DNA of 64,000 nucleotides from Pyrinomonadaceae bacterium (GTDB lineage Bacteria; Acidobacteriota; Blastocatellia; Pyrinomonadales; Pyrinomonadaceae): NCBI GenBank assembly GCA_021463165.1, contig JAJTWY010000001.1, positions 248,001 to 312,000 of the forward strand, read 5' to 3'. Shown piece by piece: positions 1 to 9,407 of this stretch (position 1 is its first letter; each line of letters starts with the position of its first letter). The notes under the pieces were generated by a model. It saw only the letters and a program-made list of their open reading frames with translations, ran no database searches and was not told where the DNA came from. The position numbers and the translations under genes were made by a program.

Positions 1-533
1 TTTCTCTCTATGCCGCAATTGCTCTGGCCCTCCCGCTATTGCTGTGGCAGGTTTGGGGCTTCATCTCGCCGGCGCTCTATAGACACGAGCGAAAGTATGT
101 GACGCCATTTATCGGGCTTTCGAGTATTTCTTTCGTTGGCGGAGCGGCTTTCGCCTACTACATTCTGTTTCCACCAGCGGTAAATTTCCTATTGAATGTC
201 GGCGAAGGTGAGTTTCAATTCCAACTGCGCGCAACCGACTATCTCGATTTTATTACGATCATAATGCTGGCCATGGGTCTGGTCTTTCAGATGCCGGCGA
301 TTACCTACGTATTGGCTCGCATTGGGATCGTAACTCCCGGCCTTCTGATCCGAAGCTGGAAAATATCGTTGATCATCATCTTGATAGTTGCTGCGGTCGT
401 ATCACCCACGGCGGACGTGGTCAACATGATGTTGTTTGCGGCGCCGATGATGGTTCTATATATTGTGTCGATCTTTATCGCCTGGCTATTCAACCGAAAA
501 CGCCGGACCGATGCCGAGGTAACCGGGGGCTAA
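1..533 (+). CDS. tatC: Sec-independent protein translocase TatC (5' truncated by window edge)
   Basis: Multi-TM protein with TatC-like segments (FISPALYRHERKY, FIGLSSISFVGGAAFAYYILFP, VVSPTADVVNMMLFAAPM); frame open to window start. Confidence 0.93.
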   Translation, partial: SLYAAIALALPLLLWQVWGFISPALYRHERKYVTPFIGLSSISFVGGAAFAYYILFPPAVNFLLNVGEGEFQFQLRATDYLDFITIIMLAMGLVFQMPAITYVLARIGIVTPGLLIRSWKISLIIILIVAAVVSPTADVVNMMLFAAPMMVLYIVSIFIAWLFNRKRRTDAEVTGG

Positions 534-601
534 AGCAACCATTTTCACGCACTTTAGCATCTTGAATAGTTGGGCTGGAGTGTCTAAAATCTTACGGATA
601 A

Positions 602-2287
602 ATGGCTAATTTGGTTGGCCGGTTCTTCGATGTCATGATCAGGAGTTTTACGTCAATGTCTAAAGTTGTTCCATCTTACAGCGTGCTGTGTTTTGCAGTT
701 TGTGCTCTACTTGGCACGGCTGTGATCGCGCAGCCGCCTGACAAGAAGGATCCGAATCAGGATCCGCTAAGCAACGCTCGCAAGGTGACGGCTGAGGTCA
801 ACAAGGTCTACAAGAAATGGATGGACCAGGACGTTGCCTACATCATTACCGATCAAGAGAAGAAAGCATTCAAGGCCCTGACAACTGACGAGGAGCGTGA
901 GAATTTCATTGAAAACTTCTGGCGCCGCCGCGATCCGAATCCTGATACGGAAGAGAACGAATACCGCGAGGAATACTACGAGCGAATTGCGTATGCAAAC
1001 CAGCATTTTGCGTCGGGTATCCCAGGTTGGAAGACCGATCGTGGGCGAGTTTATATAGCCCACGGAAAACCCGACTCTATCGAATCTCATCCCGCAGGCG
1101 GATCATACGACAGGCCGAGTTGGGAAGGTGGAGGCTCAACAACCACCTATCCTTTCGAAATTTGGTTCTATCGACATCTCGACGGCGTGGGTGACGGCCT
1201 CGAGATCGAGTTTGTCGATCCAACGGGAACCGGAGAATATCGATTGGCGCGCGATGCAAGCGAAAAGGACGCTCTGAAGTTCGTCCCCGGTGCGGGTTTG
1301 ACGATGATGGAGCAACTAGGCCTTGCGGACAAAGCGGATCGCATCACGGGCAACAACAATTACAATACGTCCTACCAACGCGAGCAGGACACGATGTTTC
1401 GCCGTCTTGAGATCCAGAATAATCTGATGCGGCCGCCGACGGTCAAATTCAGCGATCTTCAGGGAATAGCCGGCGGCGACACAGGTGTTATCGATAGTAA
1501 TCCCCTCGAGTTTGACCTGCGGGTAGATTTTTTCCGTCAATCGGATGACCGAGTCATAACGGCTTTCACCGTCCAGGCTAGTAATAAGGAGCTTTCCTTT
1601 GAGCAGGTGGGCGGTCTTGAGCAGGCGACGATGAACATCTTCGGCCGTATAACGGCGGTCTCGGGTAAGCGTTCAGGCATATTCGAGGATTCCGTAACGG
1701 CGACTGCGACAGCGCTCGAACTCGCTGAGGCAAGGGATCGCAAGTCCGTTTATCAAAAGGCGATCGCGTTAGCGCCGGGGACTTACAAGGTTGACGTGGT
1801 TGTCAGAGATGTGAAGTCGGGAACAAAAGGCATACAGAATCTCGGTTTCGTCGTACCACGTTATGACGATAAGAAGCTTTCGACCTCATCGCTCATCATG
1901 GCGGCCAAGTTGCGAACAACCAACGACCGCGACATCGGATCGCAGTTTGTCATTGGCAATGCAAAGGTGATCCCAAACCTTTCCGGTGTTTACAAGCAAG
2001 GGCAGGAAGTCGGTCTCTATATGCAGGTCTACAATGCAGGGATCGACCAAACAACTCTTCGGCCGGCGGTCGACGTAACATACATTCTTACTAAGGATGG
2101 AAAGGAATTGCTTAGAACCCCGGAAGACTGGTCTGGTTTGAGCGACTCCGGCCAACGCCTGACGCTTGCCCGCCTGCTACCGACCACCTTTATGCCGCTA
2201 GGTGATTACGAATTGAAAGTGCATATCAAGGATAGGGTGAGCGGCCAGGTGATCGAGAATAAAGGCAAGTTCACAGTAATCAACTAG
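602..2287 (+). CDS. GWxTD domain-containing secreted protein
   Basis: 561 aa ORF with signal-like N-terminus and the GWxTD-type core (FWRRRDPNPDTEENEYREEYYERIAYANQHFASGIPGWKTDRGRVYIAHGKPD). Confidence 0.88.
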   Translation: MANLVGRFFDVMIRSFTSMSKVVPSYSVLCFAVCALLGTAVIAQPPDKKDPNQDPLSNARKVTAEVNKVYKKWMDQDVAYIITDQEKKAFKALTTDEERENFIENFWRRRDPNPDTEENEYREEYYERIAYANQHFASGIPGWKTDRGRVYIAHGKPDSIESHPAGGSYDRPSWEGGGSTTTYPFEIWFYRHLDGVGDGLEIEFVDPTGTGEYRLARDASEKDALKFVPGAGLTMMEQLGLADKADRITGNNNYNTSYQREQDTMFRRLEIQNNLMRPPTVKFSDLQGIAGGDTGVIDSNPLEFDLRVDFFRQSDDRVITAFTVQASNKELSFEQVGGLEQATMNIFGRITAVSGKRSGIFEDSVTATATALELAEARDRKSVYQKAIALAPGTYKVDVVVRDVKSGTKGIQNLGFVVPRYDDKKLSTSSLIMAAKLRTTNDRDIGSQFVIGNAKVIPNLSGVYKQGQEVGLYMQVYNAGIDQTTLRPAVDVTYILTKDGKELLRTPEDWSGLSDSGQRLTLARLLPTTFMPLGDYELKVHIKDRVSGQVIENKGKFTVIN

Positions 2288-2311
2288 GATAGAATCAATG
2301 TTTCCGAGATC

Positions 2312-2340
2312 AGGCCGTCTTAAACTGGGCGGCCTTTTTT
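2312..2340 (+). terminator. Rho-independent terminator after GWxTD gene
   Basis: 8-bp stem AGGCCGTC / GGCGGCCT (one G-T pair), 8-nt loop, then TTTTTT. Confidence 0.85.
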
Positions 2341-2346
2341 GGTTCC

Positions 2347-3306
2347 TTACTTACGCCGCACCTCAATTATCGGAGCGCGGGGGCCTTCGCTGGCAGCCAG
2401 GATCGTACTGCTGTCAAAGTCATATGTAATGGTCTCGCCAAATCTTCTTTTCCCAAGTGCAATTATCGTTGGTGTCCGGCGTAGGGCCGTCGTCCAATCG
2501 TCCGCCTCCGCAGACAGTTCGAATTCGTAGGCCTGAGTATAGTCACAGATCAACATCCGCCGACCATCGGACGATATATCACCACCAGTAAGAAAGCCAT
2601 TGGGCACTGCGGGAACCGACAATTCTCCGATACGCTGAGCGATCTGTCCGGCCGATCCTTCAAACTGCGGTTTGATCAGGTACAGACCCGCTGGGCCGCT
2701 GACGCGCTTTGTAAGCACATAAAGGTCACCCGTCGCCGGATGAACCATTAGCGTTTCGGCATCCTGGTTTTCGTCTGGATAGCTAAATTCCAACCAAACG
2801 GATGTTGCCGTAACCAAAGGCTTGCTTCGCGACGAAGTCCTGCCATCAGGGCTGACCGTCGGTTCGTCGACCCGGTAGATACGATGAACCGGCCGCTTCA
2901 TTTTATTGTCCCCTATATCGCCGATGAAGAGAAAGCACTTGTCACCGACTCTACGAGTTGCGATATCCTCCCAATCGATATTTTGGGCTCCCGTCACCTT
3001 CCAGGTACCAAGATGTGAACCTGACCGATCGATGGCAAAGATAAATGCATCATCGCCGCTATCGTTGTGGGTCCAGAGGACTCCACGCTGACAGCGTGAG
3101 GATACAAGGCCACTGCTTTCAGTGATATCCTGCGATCTAATCTCGCCGATAACTCGCGGCGATTCGAATGGCGAGTCCGTGGGGTTGGCTATCGGTATCG
3201 ATGATGCCGATGAACAGCCGCCAAGGGATGGAATCACTATCAAGAATATGACAAATAGCGAGATTTTCGGTATCATTCTCTTCGACACGATTCGCAGATA
3301 TTCCAT
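2347..3306 (-). CDS. putative lipoprotein of unknown function
   Basis: 319 aa ORF, lipobox-like LGGC near N-terminus, WTHNDSGDDAFIFAID and DAETLMVHPATGDLYVLTK beta-propeller-like motifs. Confidence 0.7.
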   Translation of the reverse strand: MEYLRIVSKRMIPKISLFVIFLIVIPSLGGCSSASSIPIANPTDSPFESPRVIGEIRSQDITESSGLVSSRCQRGVLWTHNDSGDDAFIFAIDRSGSHLGTWKVTGAQNIDWEDIATRRVGDKCFLFIGDIGDNKMKRPVHRIYRVDEPTVSPDGRTSSRSKPLVTATSVWLEFSYPDENQDAETLMVHPATGDLYVLTKRVSGPAGLYLIKPQFEGSAGQIAQRIGELSVPAVPNGFLTGGDISSDGRRMLICDYTQAYEFELSAEADDWTTALRRTPTIIALGKRRFGETITYDFDSSTILAASEGPRAPIIEVRRK

Positions 3307-3371
3307 TATAATGCAGGCGTTTGTACGAAAGTTAAAACCTTATCGTTGCGTATTTCGTTAGGTAGAGCGTA

Positions 3372-3794
3372 ATGATCGTTGGGACTGAGTGGTTGATCGA
3401 GGCGACGGAATGTGATGCAGATGCCCTGCGCGATGAGAATGCTGTGCGGCAGATACTGCTCAATGTCATCGATGACCTGGGGCTCAGATCGATAGGGTCA
3501 GTGTGGCACAAGTTCGATGGAGAAGGCGGCGTTACCGGACTTATCGCACTTACAGAATCACACCTTGCGTGCCACACATATCCTGAATACGGTACCGCAA
3601 CCTTCAATCTGTACTGTTGCCGCAGTCGGCCCGAATGGAACTGGGATGAGGCACTCAAGCAAGGACTTGGAGCTGGGTCGGTCTGTGTAACGCGTATCGA
3701 GCGTGGGGCGAGATCCGTTGAGCATATTGATCTGATCGATATGCCACTAGTATTGCCGGATCAGAGATTCGACACGGCCGGAGGTCAGCAATGA
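3372..3794 (+). CDS. speD: S-adenosylmethionine decarboxylase proenzyme (SpeD)
   Basis: 140 aa; GVTGLIALTESHLACHTYPEYGTATFNLYCC matches the SpeD pyruvoyl-site region (ESHLxxHTYPE). Confidence 0.92.
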   Translation: MIVGTEWLIEATECDADALRDENAVRQILLNVIDDLGLRSIGSVWHKFDGEGGVTGLIALTESHLACHTYPEYGTATFNLYCCRSRPEWNWDEALKQGLGAGSVCVTRIERGARSVEHIDLIDMPLVLPDQRFDTAGGQQ

Positions 3795-5740
3795 GCGTGC
3801 TGCAAGCAAACTGCCCATCGTGCGCCGGGCCTATCGAATTCAAGGCGGGTTCCACCCTCGTCATCGTATGCCCGTATTGCCGTTCGGCAGTGTCCCGCAC
3901 CGATCGAACGCTCGAAGACCTTGGTAAGGTCGCGGAAATAGTAGATTCCGAATCCCCACTAAAACTTGGGCTAAAAGGGACGTATAGAGACGCTCGATTT
4001 GAGCTTACAGGGCGAGCACAGCTCAAACACGAACTCGGCGGCGTTTGGGATGAATGGTACGCGACGTTCAACAACGGCTGGGTCGGTTGGCTAGCTGAGG
4101 CCCAGGGACGATTCTACCTTACATTCTATCAACCTTTGCCTGATGGGGTGGCAGTCCCGTCTTTCGAAGGACTTCAGTTAGGCCAAATAGTTTCCGAAAT
4201 ACCAGGCCCTGTTCCGTTAATGGTTCAGGAGAAAGGGCGGGGAACGTCGATCGCTGCCGAGGGCGAGATACCATATAAGCTTTCTCCCGGCGAACAATTC
4301 GAATATGCGGACCTTGCCGGCAAAAATAATGCGTTTGCCACTATCGACTACAGCATGTCGCCTGCATGGGTGTTTGTCGGCAGTCAGGTTACGCTCGAGG
4401 AGATCGGCCTTGGCGACGCGAAATCGGTAAAACGCGAGGGCAAACGGGTCTCCGCCGCGGGGATGGGTTGTCCGAACTGCGGAGGACCTCTCGATCTGGT
4501 CGCTCCTGATAAGGCGGAGCGCGTTACTTGTCCTAACTGCGATTCGCTGCTGGATGTGAACCAGGGAAGTCTCAGCTATTTCAAATCCCTGACCCCACCG
4601 GCAAATGCACCGTCATTCGTCGCGCCGATCGGAGCGGAAGGCACATTTCCCGGGGATGTCAAGTTCAAGATCATCGGCGCACTCGTCCGGAGTGTTACCT
4701 TCGACGGCATCCAGTATTTCTGGCATGAGTATCTTCTCTACAATCCGATGGTGGGTTTCCGTTGGCTTGTCCACTCAGACAACCATTGGAACTTTGTAGA
4801 ACCTGTAAATCCAGCGGAGGTTGAAGTGAAACCTGGTTCAACCCCAGGACTGACCACTGTCAAGTATAACGGTCGTAATTTCAAGATCTTCCAGGATGCT
4901 CCGGCAACTGTCGATTATGTCAAAGGCGAATTCTATTGGCGTGTTGAACAGGGCGAGACTGTACGAGCTATCGATTATGTCTCGGCTCCGCTGATGCTTT
5001 CGCAGGAGATCACTGAGAACGAAATGAATTGGTCGGTCGGGACGTACATGACCAATGAGGAGGTTGAGAAGGCATTTGGTATCTCAGGCCTTCCGCGTCC
5101 TTGGGGGGTGGCTCCTAATCAACCGTTCACCGGCAGGTTCTATTACACATGGGGAGCCTTGCCACTTCTCGGCCTTCTCGTTTTGGCAGTTTTCATGATC
5201 CCTTTCACCGGAATTACCGCCACGGTGCTTAACCAAGAGCTGGTACTTCCTCCCCTCGCGAATGCCACGACGCCAACGGCAATGTTCAGCCAGCCGTTCG
5301 AGCTGAAGGGAAATAGGAACGTTAGGATAACTGCCAGCGCGCAGGTTGACAATTCCTGGGCCGATTTCGATGTTGATCTGATAAACGAACAGAGCAAGGA
5401 AGTTGCCGAGACGGTAGGCGTACCCGTTGAATACTACAGCGGCAGCGACAGCGATGGGGCATGGACAGAGGGAAGCAAATCGACAGACGCCACGATCTCA
5501 TCGGTTGCTGCAGGTATGTACACCGTCAAAGTTGAAGGTACCTGGCAGAATTGGCAGGCACAGATGCCGGTCAGGGTAAAGGTCGAGCAGGGCGTCAACC
5601 GGGGCGTCAATTTCATTTGCGCGTTCATCGTGCTTCTTATTATGCCGATAGTAGGTTTGATCAGAAAGATCGCTTTCGAGGGTAGCCGTTGGAAAGACAG
5701 CATGTTCAATTCAAGCTCGTCATCGGATTCCGACGAATAA
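3791..5740 (+). CDS. DUF4178 domain protein with two zinc-ribbon-like motifs and C-terminal TM segments
   Basis: 649 aa; CPSCAGPIEF...CPYC and CPNCGGPL...CPNC knuckles; overlaps speD by 4 nt. Confidence 0.8.
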   Translation: MSVLQANCPSCAGPIEFKAGSTLVIVCPYCRSAVSRTDRTLEDLGKVAEIVDSESPLKLGLKGTYRDARFELTGRAQLKHELGGVWDEWYATFNNGWVGWLAEAQGRFYLTFYQPLPDGVAVPSFEGLQLGQIVSEIPGPVPLMVQEKGRGTSIAAEGEIPYKLSPGEQFEYADLAGKNNAFATIDYSMSPAWVFVGSQVTLEEIGLGDAKSVKREGKRVSAAGMGCPNCGGPLDLVAPDKAERVTCPNCDSLLDVNQGSLSYFKSLTPPANAPSFVAPIGAEGTFPGDVKFKIIGALVRSVTFDGIQYFWHEYLLYNPMVGFRWLVHSDNHWNFVEPVNPAEVEVKPGSTPGLTTVKYNGRNFKIFQDAPATVDYVKGEFYWRVEQGETVRAIDYVSAPLMLSQEITENEMNWSVGTYMTNEEVEKAFGISGLPRPWGVAPNQPFTGRFYYTWGALPLLGLLVLAVFMIPFTGITATVLNQELVLPPLANATTPTAMFSQPFELKGNRNVRITASAQVDNSWADFDVDLINEQSKEVAETVGVPVEYYSGSDSDGAWTEGSKSTDATISSVAAGMYTVKVEGTWQNWQAQMPVRVKVEQGVNRGVNFICAFIVLLIMPIVGLIRKIAFEGSRWKDSMFNSSSSSDSDE

Positions 5741-5759
5741 CGATCGGGCAGGATCTATT

Positions 5760-5909
5760 ATGTTAAAGAAACTGTATATGGTCTTAGGAATAGGCGTGCT
5801 GGGTTTTTATTCCATGGCATCGTGGTTTGGCTGGGAGCTGGCGAATGCGGGCAGTAAGTCGAGATTGGGCACGCCATTCTTTTATTCTGGATTTCGTGGA
5901 GGAAAATAA
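5760..5909 (+). CDS. 49-aa small membrane protein (not in supplied ORF track)
   Basis: ATG at 5760, MLKKLYMVLGIGVLGFYSMASWFGWELANAGSKSRLGTPFFYSGFRGGK, stop TAA overlaps next ATG (TAATG). Confidence 0.65.
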   Translation: MLKKLYMVLGIGVLGFYSMASWFGWELANAGSKSRLGTPFFYSGFRGGK

Positions 5910-6172
5910 TGTTGAATCTTGCAGCAATTGCCCCAAGTTTGGGCTTTATAGTCAAGCTTGAGGAACTTTGGCCGGTTCTGGCCACCACTTCGATCTTTGT
6001 TTTGATCGGTCTTGTGGTTTTCGCGATCGCTTTTCTGGTCGTTGTACTTGTATCGCCTTTCTCCGTAAAGAAGGAGATCGAGGAAGATCAGAATACTGCC
6101 CTCGCGATCATCATCGGAGCCTTGATCATTGGTATCGCGATGATAATCGCCGCTGCTATACAAGGTAATTAG
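5909..6172 (+). CDS. DUF350 family membrane protein
   Basis: 87 aa, two or three TM segments, IIIGALIIGIAMIIAAAI C-terminus typical of DUF350; same neighbourhood as speD/DUF4178. Confidence 0.75.
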   Translation: MLNLAAIAPSLGFIVKLEELWPVLATTSIFVLIGLVVFAIAFLVVVLVSPFSVKKEIEEDQNTALAIIIGALIIGIAMIIAAAIQGN

Positions 6173-6180
6173 GGATTCAG

Positions 6181-6239
6181 ACAGGATAGAGAGGATAAGC
6201 AGGATTTGCTTTTTCATCCTGTCATTCTGTTTATCCTGT
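6181..6239. repeat. imperfect inverted repeat built on AGGATA/CAGGAT units
   Basis: left arm 6181-6205 ACAGGATAGAGAGGATAAGCAGGAT, right arm 6216-6239 ATCCTGTCATTCTGTTTATCCTGT. Confidence 0.6.
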
Positions 6240-6252
6240 TTGGATTTCTTTC

Positions 6253-7779
6253 ATGAAAAGCACTCCGCTACTCTTTCTCAACGTAATAATCATCGCGACC
6301 TGCGGCCTCATTTATGAGCTTTTGGCCGCAACCGTCTCATCATACGTTCTTGGAGATTCCGTAACCCAGTTCTCGCTTATTATTGGCGTTTATCTGTTCG
6401 CGATGGGCGTAGGTTCTTACCTTTCGCGGTTCATTGATAAAAACGTCGCCGAAAAATTCGTCGATATCGAACTCGCCGTTGCCGTAATAGGAGGCCTTTC
6501 AGCGCCCCTGCTATTTCTCACATTTGCCTACGTATCGTATTTCGGGATGGTTCTCTACACCACGGTATTTATCATCGGTACGCTGGTGGGCCTCGAGATA
6601 CCCCTCCTGATGCGTATTCTCCAGGATAAGCTAGATTTCAAAGAGCTTGTGTCGCGTGTTCTCGCTCTTGATTACGTCGGCGCCCTGGTTGCGTCCCTCT
6701 TATTTCCCATCTTTCTGGTACCGCAATTGGGCCTCAACCGGACCTCGCTCGTTTTTGGGATGCTGAACGCGGGCGTCGGAATATGGGCGACCTGGCTGCT
6801 CGAACCGATCATTTCGCGACGCCGGTTGACGATATTGCGGGTCAAGGGTTTCGTAGTGATAGTTGTTCTAACGATCGCGCTGATCAAAGCTGACAGCCTG
6901 ACCACGCTCGCTGAGGACGGCCTTTTTGTCGACAATATTGTTTATGCTAAGAGTTCATCGTACCAGCGGATCGTTATCACGCGGGGAAGGATGGGACATT
7001 CCCTTTTTCTCAACGGCAATTTACAGTTCAGTTCCTTTGACGAGTATCGATACCACGAAGCGCTGGTGCATCCGGCCTTTGCGGCCTACAAGGGTGAGCC
7101 GAAACGCATACTGGTACTCGGCGGCGGCGATGGCCTTGCCTTGCGAGAGATACTGAAATACAAGTCGATCGAGTCGGTCGATCTTGTCGATCTCGATCCG
7201 ATGATGACCGAGCTTTCCCGATCGCTGCCCGCACTCGGTGAATTGAACCAGCATTCGTTCAATGATCCACGCGTAAAGGTGACCAACGCCGATGCGTTCG
7301 TCTGGCTCGACCGAACTGACGCGGAACCGTTCGACATTGCGATCATCGATTTTCCAGACCCGAACAACTTCGCGCTCGGAAAACTCTATACGACCCGATT
7401 TTACAATCTTCTGAAACCGAAGCTGGCACCCGGTGCTGCCGTGGTTGTGCAATGCACATCGCCCCTCATCGCTCGGAAATCTTTTTGGAGCGTCATGAAA
7501 ACGCTCGAAGCGTCAGGCTTTTACGTCAGGCCGTTCCAAACGACGGTCCCAAGTTTCGGTATCTGGGGCTACGCACTCGCGAAACTGGAACCTTTTGAAA
7601 TCCCGCAAAAGCCGCCTCCGAATATCGAGCTGAGGTTCCTGAATGACATCACATTTGCGTCAATGTTCGAGTTCTCGGCGGATACTTCAAAGCCGTCGGA
7701 GGAATTGGAGACCAATCGACTCGATAATCAAGCGCTTGTTCGTTACTACGAGACCGAATGGAGGCGGGTCGAGCAATAA
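6253..7779 (+). CDS. speE: membrane-anchored spermidine synthase-like protein
   Basis: N-terminal multi-TM region followed by RILVLGGGDGLALREILKY...VDLVDLDP, the spermidine synthase SAM fold. Confidence 0.88.
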   Translation: MKSTPLLFLNVIIIATCGLIYELLAATVSSYVLGDSVTQFSLIIGVYLFAMGVGSYLSRFIDKNVAEKFVDIELAVAVIGGLSAPLLFLTFAYVSYFGMVLYTTVFIIGTLVGLEIPLLMRILQDKLDFKELVSRVLALDYVGALVASLLFPIFLVPQLGLNRTSLVFGMLNAGVGIWATWLLEPIISRRRLTILRVKGFVVIVVLTIALIKADSLTTLAEDGLFVDNIVYAKSSSYQRIVITRGRMGHSLFLNGNLQFSSFDEYRYHEALVHPAFAAYKGEPKRILVLGGGDGLALREILKYKSIESVDLVDLDPMMTELSRSLPALGELNQHSFNDPRVKVTNADAFVWLDRTDAEPFDIAIIDFPDPNNFALGKLYTTRFYNLLKPKLAPGAAVVVQCTSPLIARKSFWSVMKTLEASGFYVRPFQTTVPSFGIWGYALAKLEPFEIPQKPPPNIELRFLNDITFASMFEFSADTSKPSEELETNRLDNQALVRYYETEWRRVEQ

Positions 7780-7791
7780 GGGCTAGTTCGG

Positions 7792-9405
7792 ATGACCTTG
7801 TCCCGCAGAGAGCTGCTGTCGACATTTCTGGGAGCCCCGATAGCTTTCGCGGCCTGCCGGAATGGAACAATGCGCCGATTTCCAGAGGGCCAGATCGTCG
7901 GTCAGTCGGAGGCACTCGGCCACGTTCTTAGGGAGAATCGCACCTTTGAGGTCCCGCCGGACAATTGGGAATCGAAAAAGGTGGCGATCGTAGGCGCCGG
8001 GGTCGCTGGCTTGGCAGCGGCTTGGCAGCTGGAGCGAGAGGGATTCAACGATATTGTTGTTCTCGAACTTGAGAAGACGGCGGGCGGCACTTCTTTGAGC
8101 AGTAAGGGCGATCCGGTCGGGTATCCGTGGGCGGCTCATTATTTGCCGGTTCCGTTTCGTGAGAATACAGAGCTTATTTCGCTGATCGAGGAGATGGGGC
8201 TGGTCGAGGGCCGCGACGCAGGTGGAGACATTGTCGTTAAGGAGCAGTACCTTTGTCGCGATCCCGAGGAGCGAGTATTTTACAAAGGCCGCTGGTACGA
8301 CGGATTGTATCTCCATGTCGGGGAAAGCGAGGATGACAAACGGCAATTTGTTGAGTTTCAAAGGCAGATAGATCATTGGGTAAACTGGCGCGACCCGGCA
8401 GGGAGGCGAGCGTTTGTTGTGCCATCTGTCACCTGCTCGAACGACGCCGAGGTGACGGCTCTGGACAAGATTTCGTTTGCCGACTGGATGCACCAGCATG
8501 GGCTGACGAGCGAGCGGCTTCTATGGTACTGCGATTATGCGTGCCGCGACGATTATGGCCTGAAGCTTGATCAAACCTCAGCTTGGGCGGGTTTATTTTA
8601 TTTCTGTTCGAGAGTTAGGACGAGCGGGGTTGAATCGCAGCCGTTCATCACCTTTCCTGAAGGTAACGGACGATTTGTCGATCACTTTCTGAGTCGAATT
8701 GGCGAGCATGTGCGCCGATCGTTTATGGCGGTTTCGATCGTGCCGAACGATAAAGGCGTTGATGTCATTTGTCTGAACGACGGTGTTGTGCGCGGTGTTC
8801 ATTGCGAAAAGATCATATTCGCGTCGCCGGTCTTCACCGCACCCTACCTTATCCGCGGGTTCCGCGACGATCCGCCATTCGCAGCCAGCGAGTTCCAGCA
8901 CAACGCCTGGTTCGTGGCAAATCTGCTGCTAAAAGATCGACCGAAGCAGAGATTTCCGAAGGATTTTCCGATGGCGTGGGACAATGTCTTATACGAAAGC
9001 CCGAGCCTCGGCTATGTCACCGCGACGCATCAGTCCGGCATCGACTATGGTCCGACCGTCCTGACCTACTACTACCCGATGTGCCATGAGGAAGGCGGAA
9101 GGACAAAGCTCTTCAACTACGAATGGCGCGATCTGGCTGACGTCTGTCTGACCGACGTCGCACGCCCACATCCTGATATATACGAGCTGACGACGCGTCT
9201 CGACATAATGCGATGGGGTCACGCGATGATCAGCCCACGGCCTGGTTTCATCCACAGCGGTATCCGCGAAAAGGCGATGAAACCATACCGCAACATCCAC
9301 TTTGCGCACACAGACCTGAGCGGGATCGCATTGTTCGAAGAAGCGTTTTATCATGGATTGCGTGCCGCGAGAGAGGTTCTGACCATCGAAACACCGAGAC
9401 CTTGA
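7792..9405 (+). CDS. Tat-exported FAD-dependent oxidoreductase (amine oxidase-like)
   Basis: N-terminal SRRELLSTFLG Tat-like signal; KVAIVGAGVAGLAAAWQLEREGFNDIVVLELEKTAGG Rossmann FAD motif. Confidence 0.8.
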   Translation: MTLSRRELLSTFLGAPIAFAACRNGTMRRFPEGQIVGQSEALGHVLRENRTFEVPPDNWESKKVAIVGAGVAGLAAAWQLEREGFNDIVVLELEKTAGGTSLSSKGDPVGYPWAAHYLPVPFRENTELISLIEEMGLVEGRDAGGDIVVKEQYLCRDPEERVFYKGRWYDGLYLHVGESEDDKRQFVEFQRQIDHWVNWRDPAGRRAFVVPSVTCSNDAEVTALDKISFADWMHQHGLTSERLLWYCDYACRDDYGLKLDQTSAWAGLFYFCSRVRTSGVESQPFITFPEGNGRFVDHFLSRIGEHVRRSFMAVSIVPNDKGVDVICLNDGVVRGVHCEKIIFASPVFTAPYLIRGFRDDPPFAASEFQHNAWFVANLLLKDRPKQRFPKDFPMAWDNVLYESPSLGYVTATHQSGIDYGPTVLTYYYPMCHEEGGRTKLFNYEWRDLADVCLTDVARPHPDIYELTTRLDIMRWGHAMISPRPGFIHSGIREKAMKPYRNIHFAHTDLSGIALFEEAFYHGLRAAREVLTIETPRP

Positions 9406-9407
9406 CA

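Noticed and set aside
9213-9407. N-terminal extension of the 9213..10523 ORF
   Set aside because: Overlaps the flavoprotein 3' end out of frame; the membrane protein has a credible ATG at 9408.
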